A stretch of DNA of 64,000 nucleotides from Microbacterium lacus (GCF_039531105.1 NZ_BAAAPK010000001.1:1426001-1490000); one strand, 5' to 3'. Positions 55,772 through 64,000 are shown, numbered from the stretch's first letter. Notes: generated by a model not told the origin, from the sequence alone. Numbers and translations are program-made.

Positions 55772-56177
55772 CGGTCCACTTCTCGCCGGGGCCTTTGCCG
55801 ATGGGGTCGGGGATGACGGATGCCTCACGGAAGGCCAACTGCAGTGAACGCAGTCCGTCGCGCAGCGACCGCGCGTGCATGTCACTGATCTCGGGAGCCC
55901 CCGCAGTGATGAGTCCGGCCAGCGCGTTGATGAGCTTCCGCGCTTCGTCCAGGTCCTTCTGCGCACCGGGGTCGTCGGCGAGACCGACCTTCACCGCGGC
56001 GGCACTCATGAGGTGCACCGCGGCGGTCGTGATGACCTCGACCGCAGGGACGTCCGCGATGTCGCGGGTCGCGGCCGATGCCGCGCGCTCCTGAGCCTCC
56101 CACCGCGCCTGCCGCTCGGCATCCTGAGCGAGCCGCCCGGCCTGAAGATCGTCGTCGCCGTCCCGAATCGTGTCCAC
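55758..56177 (-). CDS. DUF1844 protein
   Basis: 139 aa, all helical. [21 protein letters not shown] and [11 protein letters not shown] are the DUF1844 signature. The family is normally next to infC in actinobacteria; function unknown. GTG start at 56177, divergent from infC and sharing its upstream DNA. Confidence 0.87.
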   Translation of the reverse strand: MDTIRDGDDDLQAGRLAQDAERQARWEAQERAASAATRDIADVPAVEVITTAAVHLMSAAAVKVGLADDPGAQKDLDEARKLINALAGLITAGAPEISDMHARSLRDGLRSLQLAFREASVIPDPIGKGPGEKWTGPVT

Positions 56178-56191
56178 GTGTCACTCTCTGC

Positions 56192-56449
56192 TAGACTTGC
56201 GCGGGCTTCGGAGCGTTGTGCTCCGGAACGAAAGAGGATCAGATCCCACCCGCGCTTGCCGCTCCAGGCTACCGGGTCATGCACTCCGCCCCGTCCGCTC
56301 GCGGACGGGGTCGCTCCACCGGAATCGCGGTGGGGGTCGGGTGCGCAAGCCGGCGCTCCAGCGCTGTGCGGGTGGAATCGAGTCGCTCTTCCGCCCGCGA
56401 TGCATCCCGCTTCGCGGTGGCCGACACCCGCATGAAAGAGGAGCTCCGC
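56192..56449 (+). promoter_or_regulatory. Promoter and structured leader of infC-rpmI-rplT
   Basis: TAGACT at 56192-56197 is a probable -10, giving a leader of about 245 bases. It contains perfect hairpins at 56289-56310 (10-bp arms) and 56316-56333 (6-bp arms) and ends in AGAGGAG (56437-56443). Operons for IF-3 and L20 are known to use leader RNAs for autocontrol in other bacteria. I cannot assign the class. Confidence 0.5.
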
Positions 56450-57070
56450 ATCAGCGATCCCCGCACCAATGACCGCATCCGCGTGCCCGAGGTCCGCCTC
56501 GTCGGCCCGAACGGAGAGCAGGTCGGCGTCGTACGCATCGAGGTGGCCCTGCGTCTGGCGCAGGATGCCGACCTCGACCTCGTCGAGGTGGCACCCAACT
56601 CGAAGCCGCCCGTGGTCAAGATCATGGATTACGGGAAGTTCAAGTACGAAGCAGCGCAGAAGGCCAAAGAGGCCCGACGCAACCAGGCGAACACCATCCT
56701 CAAAGAGGTGCGTTTCCGTCTGAAGATCGAGGCCCACGACTACACGACCAAGCTCAAGCGCGCCGAGGGCTTCCTCAAGGCGGGCGACAAGGTCAAGGCG
56801 ATGATCCTGTTCCGCGGGCGTGAGCAGTCCCGTCCCGAGCAGGGCGTGCGTCTCCTGCGCAAGTTCGCAGAGGACGTCGCGGAGTTCGGAACCGTCGAGT
56901 CGAGCCCCACGATCGACGGTCGCAACATGGTCATGGTCGTGGCTCCCCACAAGAACAAGTCCGAAGTGAAGACCGAGCAGAACGCCCAGCGCGCTGCGAA
57001 CAAGGAGGCGGCCCGCTCGGCCGCCCACGGCGGTCCCGCCGCGGACGAGGCTCCGGCCGCGGCCGAGTAA
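56450..57070 (+). CDS. infC: Translation initiation factor IF-3, probable ATC start codon
   Basis: 206 aa. Standard IF-3: [15 protein letters not shown] near the N-terminus, [18 protein letters not shown], and F-R-G-R-E domain II. The protein naturally begins at I-S-D-P-R, where the codon is ATC, with AGAGGAG 6 bases before. The next upstream ATG (56432) lies before this ribosome site and would add 6 residues. E. coli infC uses the rare AUU start for autoregulation; ATC here would be the equivalent. Head of infC-rpmI-rplT. Confidence 0.92.
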   Translation: MSDPRTNDRIRVPEVRLVGPNGEQVGVVRIEVALRLAQDADLDLVEVAPNSKPPVVKIMDYGKFKYEAAQKAKEARRNQANTILKEVRFRLKIEAHDYTTKLKRAEGFLKAGDKVKAMILFRGREQSRPEQGVRLLRKFAEDVAEFGTVESSPTIDGRNMVMVVAPHKNKSEVKTEQNAQRAANKEAARSAAHGGPAADEAPAAAE

Positions 57071-57139
57071 GCCCCACAGACCCCCGCCTCGCGGGAACAC
57101 CCACGAAGCCCGCGAGGGCGACACACGAAGGAACATGAG

Positions 57140-57334
57140 ATGCCGAAGCAGAAGACCCACTCGGGTGCCAAGAAGCGGTTCAAGATCACCGGCAGCGGAA
57201 AGCTGATGAAGCAGCAGGCCGGTATGCGCCACAACCTCGAGGGCAAGGCCAGCAAGCGGACCCGGCGCCTCAACCAGGACCAGGTGCTGTCCCCGGCCGA
57301 CGCCAAGCAGGCCAAGAAGCTTCTCGGCCGCTGA
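57140..57334 (+). CDS. rpmI: 50S ribosomal protein L35
   Basis: 64 aa, [14 protein letters not shown] start and the highly basic R-H-N-L-E-x-K-x-x-K-R-T-R-R-L segment, a full-length match to L35. Second gene of the infC operon; AAGGA before the ATG. Confidence 0.98.
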   Translation: MPKQKTHSGAKKRFKITGSGKLMKQQAGMRHNLEGKASKRTRRLNQDQVLSPADAKQAKKLLGR

Positions 57335-57365
57335 GCGCGCCGAATCACGATAGGAACATTCAGAA

Positions 57366-57749
57366 ATGGCTAGAGTCAAGCGGGCCGTCAACGCCCACAA
57401 GAAGCGTCGCGTCATCCTCGAGCGCGCCTCCGGTTACCGGGGTCAGCGTTCGCGCCTGTACCGCAAGGCGAAGGAGCAGGTCACCCACTCGCTCGTCTAC
57501 GCGTACCGCGACCGTCGCAAGCGCAAGGGCGACTTCCGCCGTCTGTGGATCCAGCGCATCAACGCCGCGAGCCGCCAGAACGGCCTGACGTACAACCGTC
57601 TCATCCAGGGTCTCGGCCTGGCCGGCGTCCAGGTCGACCGCCGCATGCTCGCCGAACTCGCGGTCAACGAGCCCGCGACGTTCGCGTCGCTGGTCGCCAC
57701 GGCCAAGGCCGCGCTGCCCGAGAACGTGAACGCGCCCAAGAGCGCGTAA
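57366..57749 (+). CDS. rplT: 50S ribosomal protein L20
   Basis: 127 aa. [14 protein letters not shown] start, Y-R-G-Q-R-S-R-L-Y and [13 protein letters not shown] are the L20 signatures. Binds 23S rRNA early in assembly; in some bacteria it represses its own operon. Last gene of the operon; a terminator follows. Confidence 0.98.
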   Translation: MARVKRAVNAHKKRRVILERASGYRGQRSRLYRKAKEQVTHSLVYAYRDRRKRKGDFRRLWIQRINAASRQNGLTYNRLIQGLGLAGVQVDRRMLAELAVNEPATFASLVATAKAALPENVNAPKSA

Positions 57750-57766
57750 CACCGGCATCCGCCTGT

Positions 57767-57804
57767 CGAAGGGGCGTCCTCCCGTTTCGGAGGGCGCCCC
57801 TTCG
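57767..57804 (+). terminator. Terminator after rplT
   Basis: 16-bp stem with one G-U pair (57767-57782 with 57789-57804), loop CGTTTC, 17 bases after the rplT stop. Confidence 0.85.
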
Positions 57805-57826
57805 CGTGCGCGCGCCGCCGCCGCTC

Positions 57827-57832
57827 TACACT
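57827..57832 (+). promoter_or_regulatory. -10 hexamer TACACT (RNA methyltransferase, leaderless)
   Basis: TACACT with 5 bases to the GTG at 57838. Confidence 0.5.
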
Positions 57833-57837
57833 GAACT

Positions 57838-58638
57838 GTGCTCGAGAACCCGCGCTCGCCCCGCGTCCGCGCCGTCGCGAAGCTGACCAAGCGCAGTGCA
57901 CGGCAGGAGACCGGTCTGTTCCTGCTCGAAGGTCCGCAAGCAGCCCGCGAGGCGCTCGCGTATCGGCCGGACACCGTCCTGGAGCTGTTCGCGACGCCTT
58001 CAGCGCTCGAGCGGCACACAGATGTGCGGGATGCCGCGCTCGCGGCCGGCCTCGAGGTGGTCTTCACGACTGAGGACGTGCTCGACGCGATGGCCGACAC
58101 GGTCACGCCGCAGGGCATCGTCGCCGTCGCCCGCCAGACCCCGAGCTCGGTGCGCGAGGTGTTCGCCGCATCTCCGCGCCTGGTCGCGATCTGCGACGAG
58201 GTGCGCGACCCAGGCAACCTCGGGACGATCATCCGCGCCGCCGACGCCGCGGGCGCGGATGCCGTCATCCTGACCGGCCGGACGGTGGATCCGTACAACC
58301 CCAAAGTCGTGCGGGCGACCACCGGGTCGCTGTTCCACCTGCCGATCGCGGTGGGTGTCGACCTCGCCTCCGCGATCGACCGCGCACACGCGGCCGGGGT
58401 TCGGGTGATCGCCGCCGACGTGGGCGGCGAGGATTTCCTGGCGTCGCGGCAGATCCTCGCGGAGCCCACCGCATGGCTGTTCGGCAATGAGGCGCGCGGC
58501 CTCGAGGACGATGCTCTCGCGCTCGCCGATCTGGCTCTTCGCCTGCCGATCTACGGCAGCGCGGAGTCGCTCAATCTCGCCACCGCCGCGAGCGTGTGCC
58601 TGTACGAAACGGCTTTCGCGCAGCGTTCGGGGAGCTGA
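57838..58638 (+). CDS. TrmH/SpoU-family RNA 2'-O-methyltransferase
   Basis: 266 aa. A substrate-binding N-terminal part (about 1-95) and the SPOUT knot: E-V-R-D-P-G-N-L-G-T-I-I-R near residue 120, L-F-G-N-E-A-R-G-L near 215 and L-P-I-Y-G-S-A-E-S-L-N-L-A-T-A near 235, the three SpoU motifs. Modifies a ribose in tRNA or rRNA; exact site unknown. Often follows rplT in actinobacteria. Confidence 0.93.
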   Translation: MLENPRSPRVRAVAKLTKRSARQETGLFLLEGPQAAREALAYRPDTVLELFATPSALERHTDVRDAALAAGLEVVFTTEDVLDAMADTVTPQGIVAVARQTPSSVREVFAASPRLVAICDEVRDPGNLGTIIRAADAAGADAVILTGRTVDPYNPKVVRATTGSLFHLPIAVGVDLASAIDRAHAAGVRVIAADVGGEDFLASRQILAEPTAWLFGNEARGLEDDALALADLALRLPIYGSAESLNLATAASVCLYETAFAQRSGS

Positions 58639-58713
58639 CGCACGGCGGTTCCGATCTGATTACAGTCCGGTAAAGGCCGCTGTCAATCACTCGATCGGTC
58701 CACAGCCCGCGCA

Positions 58714-58719
58714 TAGGGT
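58714..58719 (+). promoter_or_regulatory. -10 hexamer TAGGGT (gluA, leaderless)
   Basis: TAGGGT with 6 bases to the ATG at 58726. Confidence 0.45.
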
Positions 58720-58725
58720 GACGGG

Positions 58726-59517
58726 ATGACGACCCCCGACCCCTCGGCACCGAAGACGTCCAACATCGACGTGCGCCGCGGCGAACCGCTCGTGGTGATC
58801 ACCGACGTGCAGAAGCACTACGGCGACTTCCAGGCGCTGCGCGACATCGATCTGACCGTGCACCGCGGCGAAGTCGTCGTCGTGATCGGGCCCTCCGGCT
58901 CGGGCAAGTCCACGCTCTGCCGCACGATCAACCGCCTCGAGACGATCACCTCCGGAACCATCACGATCGACGGGAAGGAACTCCCGAAAGAGGGCAAGGG
59001 GCTCGCCGCCCTGCGCGCGGACGTCGGCATGGTGTTCCAGTCGTTCAACCTGTTCGCCCACCTCACGATCCTCGAGAACGTGACGCTCGGGCCCATCAAG
59101 GTCCGCAAGATGAAGAAGGCCGACGCCGAGCGCGAGGCCAAGGTGCTCCTGGACCGCGTCGGTGTCGGTCATCAGGCGAGCAAGCTCCCCGCGCAGCTCA
59201 GCGGCGGGCAGCAGCAGCGCGTCGCGATCGCCCGCGCGCTCGCGATGAACCCGAAGGTCATGCTGTTCGACGAGCCCACCTCGGCCTTGGACCCCGAGAT
59301 GATCAACGAGGTCCTCGATGTCATGGTCGGTCTCGCCCAGGAGGGCATGACGATGATCGTCGTCACCCACGAGATGGGCTTCGCGCGGAAGGCCGCCGAT
59401 CGCGTGGTCTTCATGGCCGACGGTCAGATCCTCGAGGACCAGAAGCCCGACGACTTCTTCGAGCGTCCGCGCACCGACCGTGCGAAGGACTTCCTCTCCA
59501 AGCTCATCACGCACTGA
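58726..59517 (+). CDS. gluA: Glutamate/polar amino acid ABC transporter ATP-binding protein
   Basis: 263 aa GlnQ-type ATPase: Walker [10 protein letters not shown] near residue 57, signature L-S-G-G-Q-Q-Q-R, Walker [13 protein letters not shown] and H-loop T-H-E-M-G-F-A. The gene order ATPase, binding protein, permease, permease is that of Corynebacterium gluABCD. It drives uptake of glutamate or a related acidic amino acid. The first 20 residues are variable. Confidence 0.92.
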   Translation: MTTPDPSAPKTSNIDVRRGEPLVVITDVQKHYGDFQALRDIDLTVHRGEVVVVIGPSGSGKSTLCRTINRLETITSGTITIDGKELPKEGKGLAALRADVGMVFQSFNLFAHLTILENVTLGPIKVRKMKKADAEREAKVLLDRVGVGHQASKLPAQLSGGQQQRVAIARALAMNPKVMLFDEPTSALDPEMINEVLDVMVGLAQEGMTMIVVTHEMGFARKAADRVVFMADGQILEDQKPDDFFERPRTDRAKDFLSKLITH

Positions 59518-59530
59518 CGCCCCGACCAGC

Positions 59531-59574
59531 ACCCGCACGACCCGCACCCGCACGACCCGCACCCGCACGACCCG
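59531..59574 (+). repeat. Three tandem copies of a 15-bp unit between gluA and gluB
   Basis: ACCCGCACGACCCGC repeated at 59531, 59546 and 59561 (last copy one base short). Located in the 107-base gap before the binding-protein gene. It might arise by slippage; a regulatory role is unknown. Confidence 0.8.
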
Positions 59575-59624
59575 AACGTCGGATACGAAACGCACCAATG
59601 GATACGCGACACAAGGAGAATCAC

Positions 59625-60521
59625 ATGCGTAACTCACGAATGCTCGCAGGAATCGGCATCGCCGCAGCCGCGCTGCTCGCCCTCACGGGCTGCAACAGCG
59701 GCACCCCCGGAGCCGACCCGAGCGAAGCGGCCGGCGAAGAGGAGGGCACGTGGTTCGAAGTGGCCACCGACGTCTCGCTCGAGGGCAGCCCGACGTTCGA
59801 CACGATCACCGAGAACGGCAAGGTCCGTATCGGCGTGAAGGAGGACCAGCCCGGTCTCGGCTACCTCGACCAGGCGACCGGTGAGCGCACCGGCTTCGAC
59901 GTCGACATCGCCCGCTGGATCGCGGCATCGCTCGGATACGACGAGGACAAGATCGAATTCACCGCGATCCCCTCGGCGAACCGCGAGCAGGCGCTCGTCA
60001 ACGGTGACATCGACTACTACGTCGGCACGTATTCGATCACCGACAAGCGCAAGGAGCAGATCGATTTCGCCGGCCCGTACTTCATCACGGGCCAGGGTCT
60101 GCTCGTCGCCGCCGACAACGAGGACATCACCGGGGTCGACACCCTCGAGGGTGCCACGGTCTGCTCTGCGACCGGATCGACCTCGATCCAGCGAATCAAG
60201 GACGAGCACCCCGAGGCGTCGACCGTCGAGTTCGACACGTACTCCCAGTGCGTCGAGCAGCTGAAGTCCGGCCAGGTGGACGCGATCACGACCGACCAGG
60301 CCATCCTGATCGGCTACGCCGCGCAGGATCCCGACAACCTCAAGGTCGTCGGTGACGTCTTCAGCGAGGAGCGCTACGGCGTCGGCATCCAGAAGGGTGA
60401 CACCGTGTTCGTCGACTACGTGAACACGCTGTTCACCGACGGCGGCGACATCTGGACGGCCATCTTCGAGAAGAACCTGGGTGCCTCCGGCATCGAGGTC
60501 GAGCAGCCCGCCGTCGACTGA
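59625..60521 (+). CDS. gluB: Glutamate ABC transporter substrate-binding lipoprotein
   Basis: 298 aa. Lipoprotein signal with lipobox L-T-G-C, then an amino acid-binding fold: G-V-K-E-D-Q-P-G-L-G-Y and G-F-D-V-D-I-A-R-W-I-A in lobe 1, T-Y-S-I-T-D-K-R in the hinge region, Q-C-V-E-Q-L-K-S-G in lobe 2. The latter pieces resemble GluB. ATG at 59625 has AAGGAG 6 bases upstream; the frame from 59598 is longer and lacks this. A hairpin follows before gluC. Confidence 0.93.
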   Translation: MRNSRMLAGIGIAAAALLALTGCNSGTPGADPSEAAGEEEGTWFEVATDVSLEGSPTFDTITENGKVRIGVKEDQPGLGYLDQATGERTGFDVDIARWIAASLGYDEDKIEFTAIPSANREQALVNGDIDYYVGTYSITDKRKEQIDFAGPYFITGQGLLVAADNEDITGVDTLEGATVCSATGSTSIQRIKDEHPEASTVEFDTYSQCVEQLKSGQVDAITTDQAILIGYAAQDPDNLKVVGDVFSEERYGVGIQKGDTVFVDYVNTLFTDGGDIWTAIFEKNLGASGIEVEQPAVD

Positions 60522-60527
60522 CCCTGT

Positions 60528-60559
60528 GGTGGCGGCATCCCGCAGCGGATGCCGCCACC
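60528..60559 (+). terminator. Intra-operon hairpin between gluB and gluC
   Basis: Perfect 13-bp stem (60528-60540 with 60547-60559), loop CGCAGC, then a pyrimidine-rich tail. Placed just after the binding-protein gene, it probably ends part of the transcripts or protects the gluB message, keeping more binding protein than permease. Confidence 0.7.
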
Positions 60560-60598
60560 TCACTCTCTTCCCCCGCGACGATCAAGGAGCACCCGGTC

Positions 60599-61246
60599 GT
60601 GAATGTGATCACCGACTACCCCGATCTGTGGGTCCAGGCCCTCATCGGCACGGTCGTGCTGTTCTTCGGCGGTGGGCTCATCGCCATCGTCCTGGGTCTC
60701 CTGATCGGCGCGATGCGCGTCTCGCCCATCCCGATCGCACGGACGGTCGGCACGGTGTACGTCAACACGATCCGCAACACCCCGCTGACCCTGATCTTCT
60801 TCTTCTTCGCCTTCGGGATCCCGCTCCTGGTCGACTTCCGGGTGAACTTCCTCGTGCTGGCGATCTGGGCGCTCGGCATCTACACCGCGACCTACGTCGC
60901 CGAGACGATCCGCTCCGGCATCAACACCGTGCCGGTGGGTCAGGCCGAGGCCGCCCGCGCCCTCGGCCTCACGTTCGGCCAGGTGATGGGCAGCGTCGTG
61001 CTGCCGCAGGCCGCCCGCTCGGTCATCCCGCCCATGATGAGTGTCTTCATCGCCCTGCTGAAGAACACCACGGTCGCCGCGGGCTTCTCGGTCGTGAATC
61101 TCGGCAACATCCGTGCCGAGATGAGTGAGAACGGCGAGAACCAGCTCGTCGTGCTGCTGTGGGTCATGGTCGTCTTCGTCGTCATGGTGCTCCTGCTGGC
61201 GGCCCTGCAGAGAGCCCTCGAGAAGAAGTGGAGGGTCGCGCGATGA
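60599..61246 (+). CDS. gluC: Glutamate ABC transporter permease 1
   Basis: 215 aa, five membrane segments, and the His/Glu/Gln family EAA loop G-Q-A-E-A-A-R-A-L-G-L-T-F-G near residue 120. GTG start at 60599 with AAGGAG upstream. Overlaps the next permease by ATGA. Confidence 0.92.
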   Translation: MNVITDYPDLWVQALIGTVVLFFGGGLIAIVLGLLIGAMRVSPIPIARTVGTVYVNTIRNTPLTLIFFFFAFGIPLLVDFRVNFLVLAIWALGIYTATYVAETIRSGINTVPVGQAEAARALGLTFGQVMGSVVLPQAARSVIPPMMSVFIALLKNTTVAAGFSVVNLGNIRAEMSENGENQLVVLLWVMVVFVVMVLLLAALQRALEKKWRVAR

Positions 61247-62127
61247 CTTCGGTCCTGTACGACGTCCCCGGCCCGCGCGCGATCGCCCGCAACCGCGTCC
61301 TCGGCGCGGTCACCGTGATCGCGGTGCTCGCGATCCTCGGCTTCATCATCTGGCGGTTCGCCGTCACCGGTCAGTTCTCGGCCTCGAAGTGGTCGGCCTT
61401 CACCTACACGCGTGTGTGGGAGCAGTTCGGTCTCGCGACGCTGCGCACGCTGGCGGCGTTCGTCTCCGCGGCGATCGGTGCGCTCGTCCTCGGCTTCGTC
61501 CTCGCGCTCGGCCGCCTGTCGGACCACGCGTGGGTGCGCATCCCGGTGACCGCCGTGATCGAGGTCTTCCGCGCGATCCCCGTCCTGATCCTCATGCTGC
61601 TGCTGTACTACGGGCTGCCGGTCATCGGCATCAAGATGGACACGTACCTCGCGGTCGTCATCGCCCTCATCGTCTACAACGGGTCGGTGCTCGCCGAGGT
61701 CATCCGCGCCGGCGTCGAGTCGCTTCCGCGCGGTCAGGGGGAGGCGGGCTACGCGATCGGACTCCGCAAGAGCGGGGTCATGCGACTCGTGCTGCTGCCG
61801 CAGGCCATCCGGGCGATGCTGCCGGTCATCATCGCCCAGCTCGTGGTGACCCTCAAGGACACGGCACTCGGCTTCATCATCACGTACCCCGAGCTGCTCA
61901 AGTACGCCAAGGACCTCGGTTCCTCGGCGACGCTGGACTCGCCGCTCATCCAGGCCGCGATCGTCGCCGGTGCGATCTACATCTCGCTGTGCCTCCTCCT
62001 GTCCTGGGTGGCGAGCATCGCCGAGAAGCGACTGCGCTCCTCTCCCCGGTCCTCGGTCGTCGTCGGCGCCGGTGAGGCTCCGACGACCGACACCGAGCTT
62101 ATCGTCGCCCAGCGCGACGAGGGGTGA
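61243..62127 (+). CDS. gluD: Glutamate ABC transporter permease 2
   Basis: 294 aa. Five or six membrane segments and the EAA loop G-Q-G-E-A-G-Y-A-I-G-L-R-K-S near residue 168; a longer N-terminal cytoplasmic part than GluC and a Ser/Thr-rich tail. Coupled to gluC; the two form the channel for GluA and GluB. Confidence 0.92.
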   Translation: MTSVLYDVPGPRAIARNRVLGAVTVIAVLAILGFIIWRFAVTGQFSASKWSAFTYTRVWEQFGLATLRTLAAFVSAAIGALVLGFVLALGRLSDHAWVRIPVTAVIEVFRAIPVLILMLLLYYGLPVIGIKMDTYLAVVIALIVYNGSVLAEVIRAGVESLPRGQGEAGYAIGLRKSGVMRLVLLPQAIRAMLPVIIAQLVVTLKDTALGFIITYPELLKYAKDLGSSATLDSPLIQAAIVAGAIYISLCLLLSWVASIAEKRLRSSPRSSVVVGAGEAPTTDTELIVAQRDEG

Positions 62128-62165
62128 GCGGGATCCGGCGGCGGGGGAGCGGCATCCGTCGTCGG

Positions 62166-62171
62166 TAGACT
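62166..62171 (+). promoter_or_regulatory. -10 hexamer TAGACT (pheS)
   Basis: TAGACT with 8 bases to the GTG at 62180. No T-box, leader peptide or attenuator is seen before pheS. Confidence 0.45.
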
Positions 62172-62179
62172 CGTCTTTC

Positions 62180-63220
62180 GTGTCTGACGAACCCGAAATC
62201 ACCCCCGACGCGGTGGATGCCGCTGTCCAGGCGGCACTGGAGGCGATCGGCGCAGCGTCCGATACGCCGGCGCTGAAGGCCGCCCGTGCCGCGCACGCCG
62301 GCGAGGGCTCGCCGCTGGCCGCGTTGAACGCGCGCCTGCGGCAGGTGGCCCCGGAGCGCAAGGCGGAGTTCGGCAAGCTCGTCGGCCAGGCCCGTGCCCG
62401 CGTGAATCAGGCTCTCGCAGCGCGCGAGAGCGTGATCGCCGAGGCCGAGACCGCCGCGAAGCTCGAGAGCGAGCGGATCGACATGACCGCGCTCCCGCAG
62501 CGCGCGCGCACCGGTGCGCGGCATCCGCTCACCCTTCTGCAGGAGCAGATCGGCGACATCTTCATCGGAATGGGATGGGAGATCGCCGAAGGCCCCGAGC
62601 TCGAGCACGAGTGGTACAACTTCGACGCGCTCAACCTCGACGAGGACCACCCGGCCCGCCAGATGCAGGACACGTTCTATGTGGACCCGGTCGCCCGCCA
62701 CCTGGTCCTGCGGACGCAGACGAGCCCCGTCCAGATGCGGTCGATGCTGACCCGCGACCTGCCGATCTACGTCATCTCGCCCGGGCGCGTGTATCGCACC
62801 GACGAGTTCGACGCGACGCACCTGCCGGTGTTCTCGCAGTTCGAGGGACTCGTGATCGACAAGGGCATCACGATGGCGCACCTGCGCGGCACGCTCGACC
62901 ACGTCGCCCGCGCGCTGTTCGGCGCCGAGGCCAAGACCCGCCTGCGCGCGAACTACTTCCCCTTCACCGAGCCCTCCGCAGAGCTCGACCTCTGGCACCC
63001 GACCTTCAAGGGCGGCGCGCGCTGGATCGAGTGGGGCGGTTGCGGGATGGTCAACCCGAACGTCCTCCGGGCGGCGGGAATCGACCCGGAGGAGTACTCC
63101 GGGTTCGCGTTCGGGATGGGGATCGAGCGGACCCTCATGTTCCGCAGCGACGTGCAGGACATGCGCGACATGGCCGAGGGTGATGTCCGCTTCAGCGAGC
63201 AGTTCGGAATGGTGGTCTGA
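62180..63220 (+). CDS. pheS: Phenylalanyl-tRNA synthetase alpha subunit
   Basis: 346 aa class II synthetase subunit. N-terminal coiled coil (to about 100), then H-P-L-T-L-L-Q-E-Q-I near residue 115, motif 2 (G-R-V-Y-R-T-D-E-F-D-A-T-H) near 205 and motif 3 (F-G-M-G-I-E-R). GTG at 62180 is consistent with homologue length. Stop overlaps the pheT ATG (TGATG). Confidence 0.95.
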   Translation: MSDEPEITPDAVDAAVQAALEAIGAASDTPALKAARAAHAGEGSPLAALNARLRQVAPERKAEFGKLVGQARARVNQALAARESVIAEAETAAKLESERIDMTALPQRARTGARHPLTLLQEQIGDIFIGMGWEIAEGPELEHEWYNFDALNLDEDHPARQMQDTFYVDPVARHLVLRTQTSPVQMRSMLTRDLPIYVISPGRVYRTDEFDATHLPVFSQFEGLVIDKGITMAHLRGTLDHVARALFGAEAKTRLRANYFPFTEPSAELDLWHPTFKGGARWIEWGGCGMVNPNVLRAAGIDPEEYSGFAFGMGIERTLMFRSDVQDMRDMAEGDVRFSEQFGMVV

Positions 63221-64000
63221 TGCGCGTCCCGCTGTCGTGGTTGCGTGAGTACGTCGATGTGCCGGCGGATGCCGCTCCCGAGGACGTGCTCGCGGCTCTG
63301 GTGCGCGTCGGCTTCGAAGAGGAGGACGTGCACCGCTTCGAGCTGCAGGGCCCCATCGTCGTCGGCGAGGTGCTCGAGTTCGTCGAGGAGCCGCAGTCCA
63401 ACGGCAAGACCATCCGCTGGTGTCAGGTGCAGGTCGCGCCCGACGGTGAACTCGCCGCCGACGGCGGCCCTGCCGTGCACGGCATCGTCTGCGGCGCCCG
63501 CAACTTCTTCGTCGGCGACAAGGTCGCCGTCACGCTGCCGGGCTCGGTACTGCCCGGCCCCTTCCCGATCGCGGCGCGCAAGACGTACGGACACGTCTCG
63601 GACGGCATGATCGCCTCCGCGAAGGAGCTCGGACTCGGCGACGAGCACTCCGGCATCCTCCGCCTCGTCGAGCTCGGCATCGACGCACCAGTAGGGACCG
63701 ACGCGATCGCGCTTCTCGGCCTGGACGACGTGGCGGTGGAGATCAACGTGACTCCCGACCGCGGCTACGCGCTGTCGATCCGCGGCGTCGCACGCGAGTA
63801 CTCGCACGCCACCGGGGCGGCGTTCACCGACCCGGGGCTCCGTGCGTGGGGCGAGGTGCAGCACACGACCGACGCCTTCCGTTCGACGGTCGCCGACCTC
63901 ACGCCGATCCGCGGGCGCGTGGGGGCGACCGAGTTCGTCACCCGCATCGTGCGCGACGTCGACCCCACCCGGCCGACCCCGGCATGGATGATCTCGCGCC
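63220..64000 (+). CDS. pheT: Phenylalanyl-tRNA synthetase beta subunit, 3' end outside window
   Basis: First 260 codons. M-R-V-P-L-S-W-L-R-E-Y-V start is typical of PheT, followed by a tRNA-binding (OB-fold) domain at about 40-160 (G-I-V-C-G-A-R-N-F-F-V-G-D) and the start of the B3/B4 region with V-E-I-N-V-T-P-D-R-G near 175. The rest, including editing and catalytic-like domains, lies beyond base 64000. ATG overlaps the pheS stop by one base. Confidence 0.95.
   Translation, partial: MRVPLSWLREYVDVPADAAPEDVLAALVRVGFEEEDVHRFELQGPIVVGEVLEFVEEPQSNGKTIRWCQVQVAPDGELAADGGPAVHGIVCGARNFFVGDKVAVTLPGSVLPGPFPIAARKTYGHVSDGMIASAKELGLGDEHSGILRLVELGIDAPVGTDAIALLGLDDVAVEINVTPDRGYALSIRGVAREYSHATGAAFTDPGLRAWGEVQHTTDAFRSTVADLTPIRGRVGATEFVTRIVRDVDPTRPTPAWMISR

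Noticed and set aside
56216..56449. Long N-terminal extension of IF-3
   Set aside because: Encoded by the hairpin leader, not conserved in IF-3, and without a ribosome site at its start.

Overview
The window is about 70% GC and reads as a contiguous chromosomal segment of a Gram-positive actinobacterium, most likely Microbacteriaceae and probably Microbacterium. The reasons are gene content and order: ftsK-pgsA-cinA-clgR-DUF3046-recA-recX, miaB-miaA-dapF-hflX, lexA beside a LysM gene, hisC-hisB-hisH-priA, infC-rpmI-rplT, gluABCD, pheST, and the pairs dapA-RNase J and thyA-folA. No phage, insertion sequence, CRISPR array, rRNA or tRNA was recognised. The species call is inference; no database was searched.

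Layout. 1-3.2 kb: end of an EfeUOB iron-uptake operon. 3.2-7.7 kb: membrane acyltransferase, a flavin monooxygenase with its FMN reductase, and an AlaDH/PNT-type dehydrogenase. 7.7-11.2 kb: two divergent, unusual fusion genes (DedA membrane domain + DRGH nuclease; GT4 glycosyltransferase + SGNH hydrolase). 11.2-14.8 kb: a short DcuS/CitA-like two-component system divergent from a DctA dicarboxylate carrier. 15-17.6 kb: PNPase with a structured leader. 17.9-25.9 kb: assorted metabolism (aldo/keto reductase-like protein, phosphatase, dapB, OsmC, thioredoxin-like/DUF4395 pair, thyA-folA, SDR). 26.1-32.7 kb: dapA, RNase J, FtsK, PgsA. 32.7-43.9 kb: CinA, ClgR, RecA/RecX, an ABC exporter, MiaB/MiaA, DapF, HflX. 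43.9-49.9 kb: S9 peptidase, MetF, a membrane protein, LexA and a LysM protein. 50-57.7 kb: histidine genes, SseB, a 20-bp tandem repeat array, a PLP decarboxylase, DUF1844, then IF-3/L35/L20. 57.8-64 kb: TrmH-type methyltransferase, glutamate ABC transporter, PheS and the start of PheT.

How genes work together. DapB, DapA and DapF (three separate loci) supply meso-diaminopimelate/lysine. ThyA, FolA and MetF form a folate one-carbon group. RecA, RecX, LexA and the LysM protein make an SOS set. PNPase and RNase J are the RNA-decay enzymes. DctA with its sensor and regulator, GluABCD and EfeUOB cover uptake of C4-dicarboxylates, glutamate and iron.

Structure beyond the genes. (i) At least 16 genes have a TANNNT hexamer 5-8 nt before the start codon, the signature of leaderless mRNAs. 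(ii) The word GGATGCC is several-fold over-represented and forces rare codons in two reading frames. (iii) A 20-bp-period array of a 9-mer changes orientation once, at a perfect palindrome. (iv) Three convergent gene pairs end on a shared CTAG. These, with the two fusion genes, are the best candidates for something undescribed.
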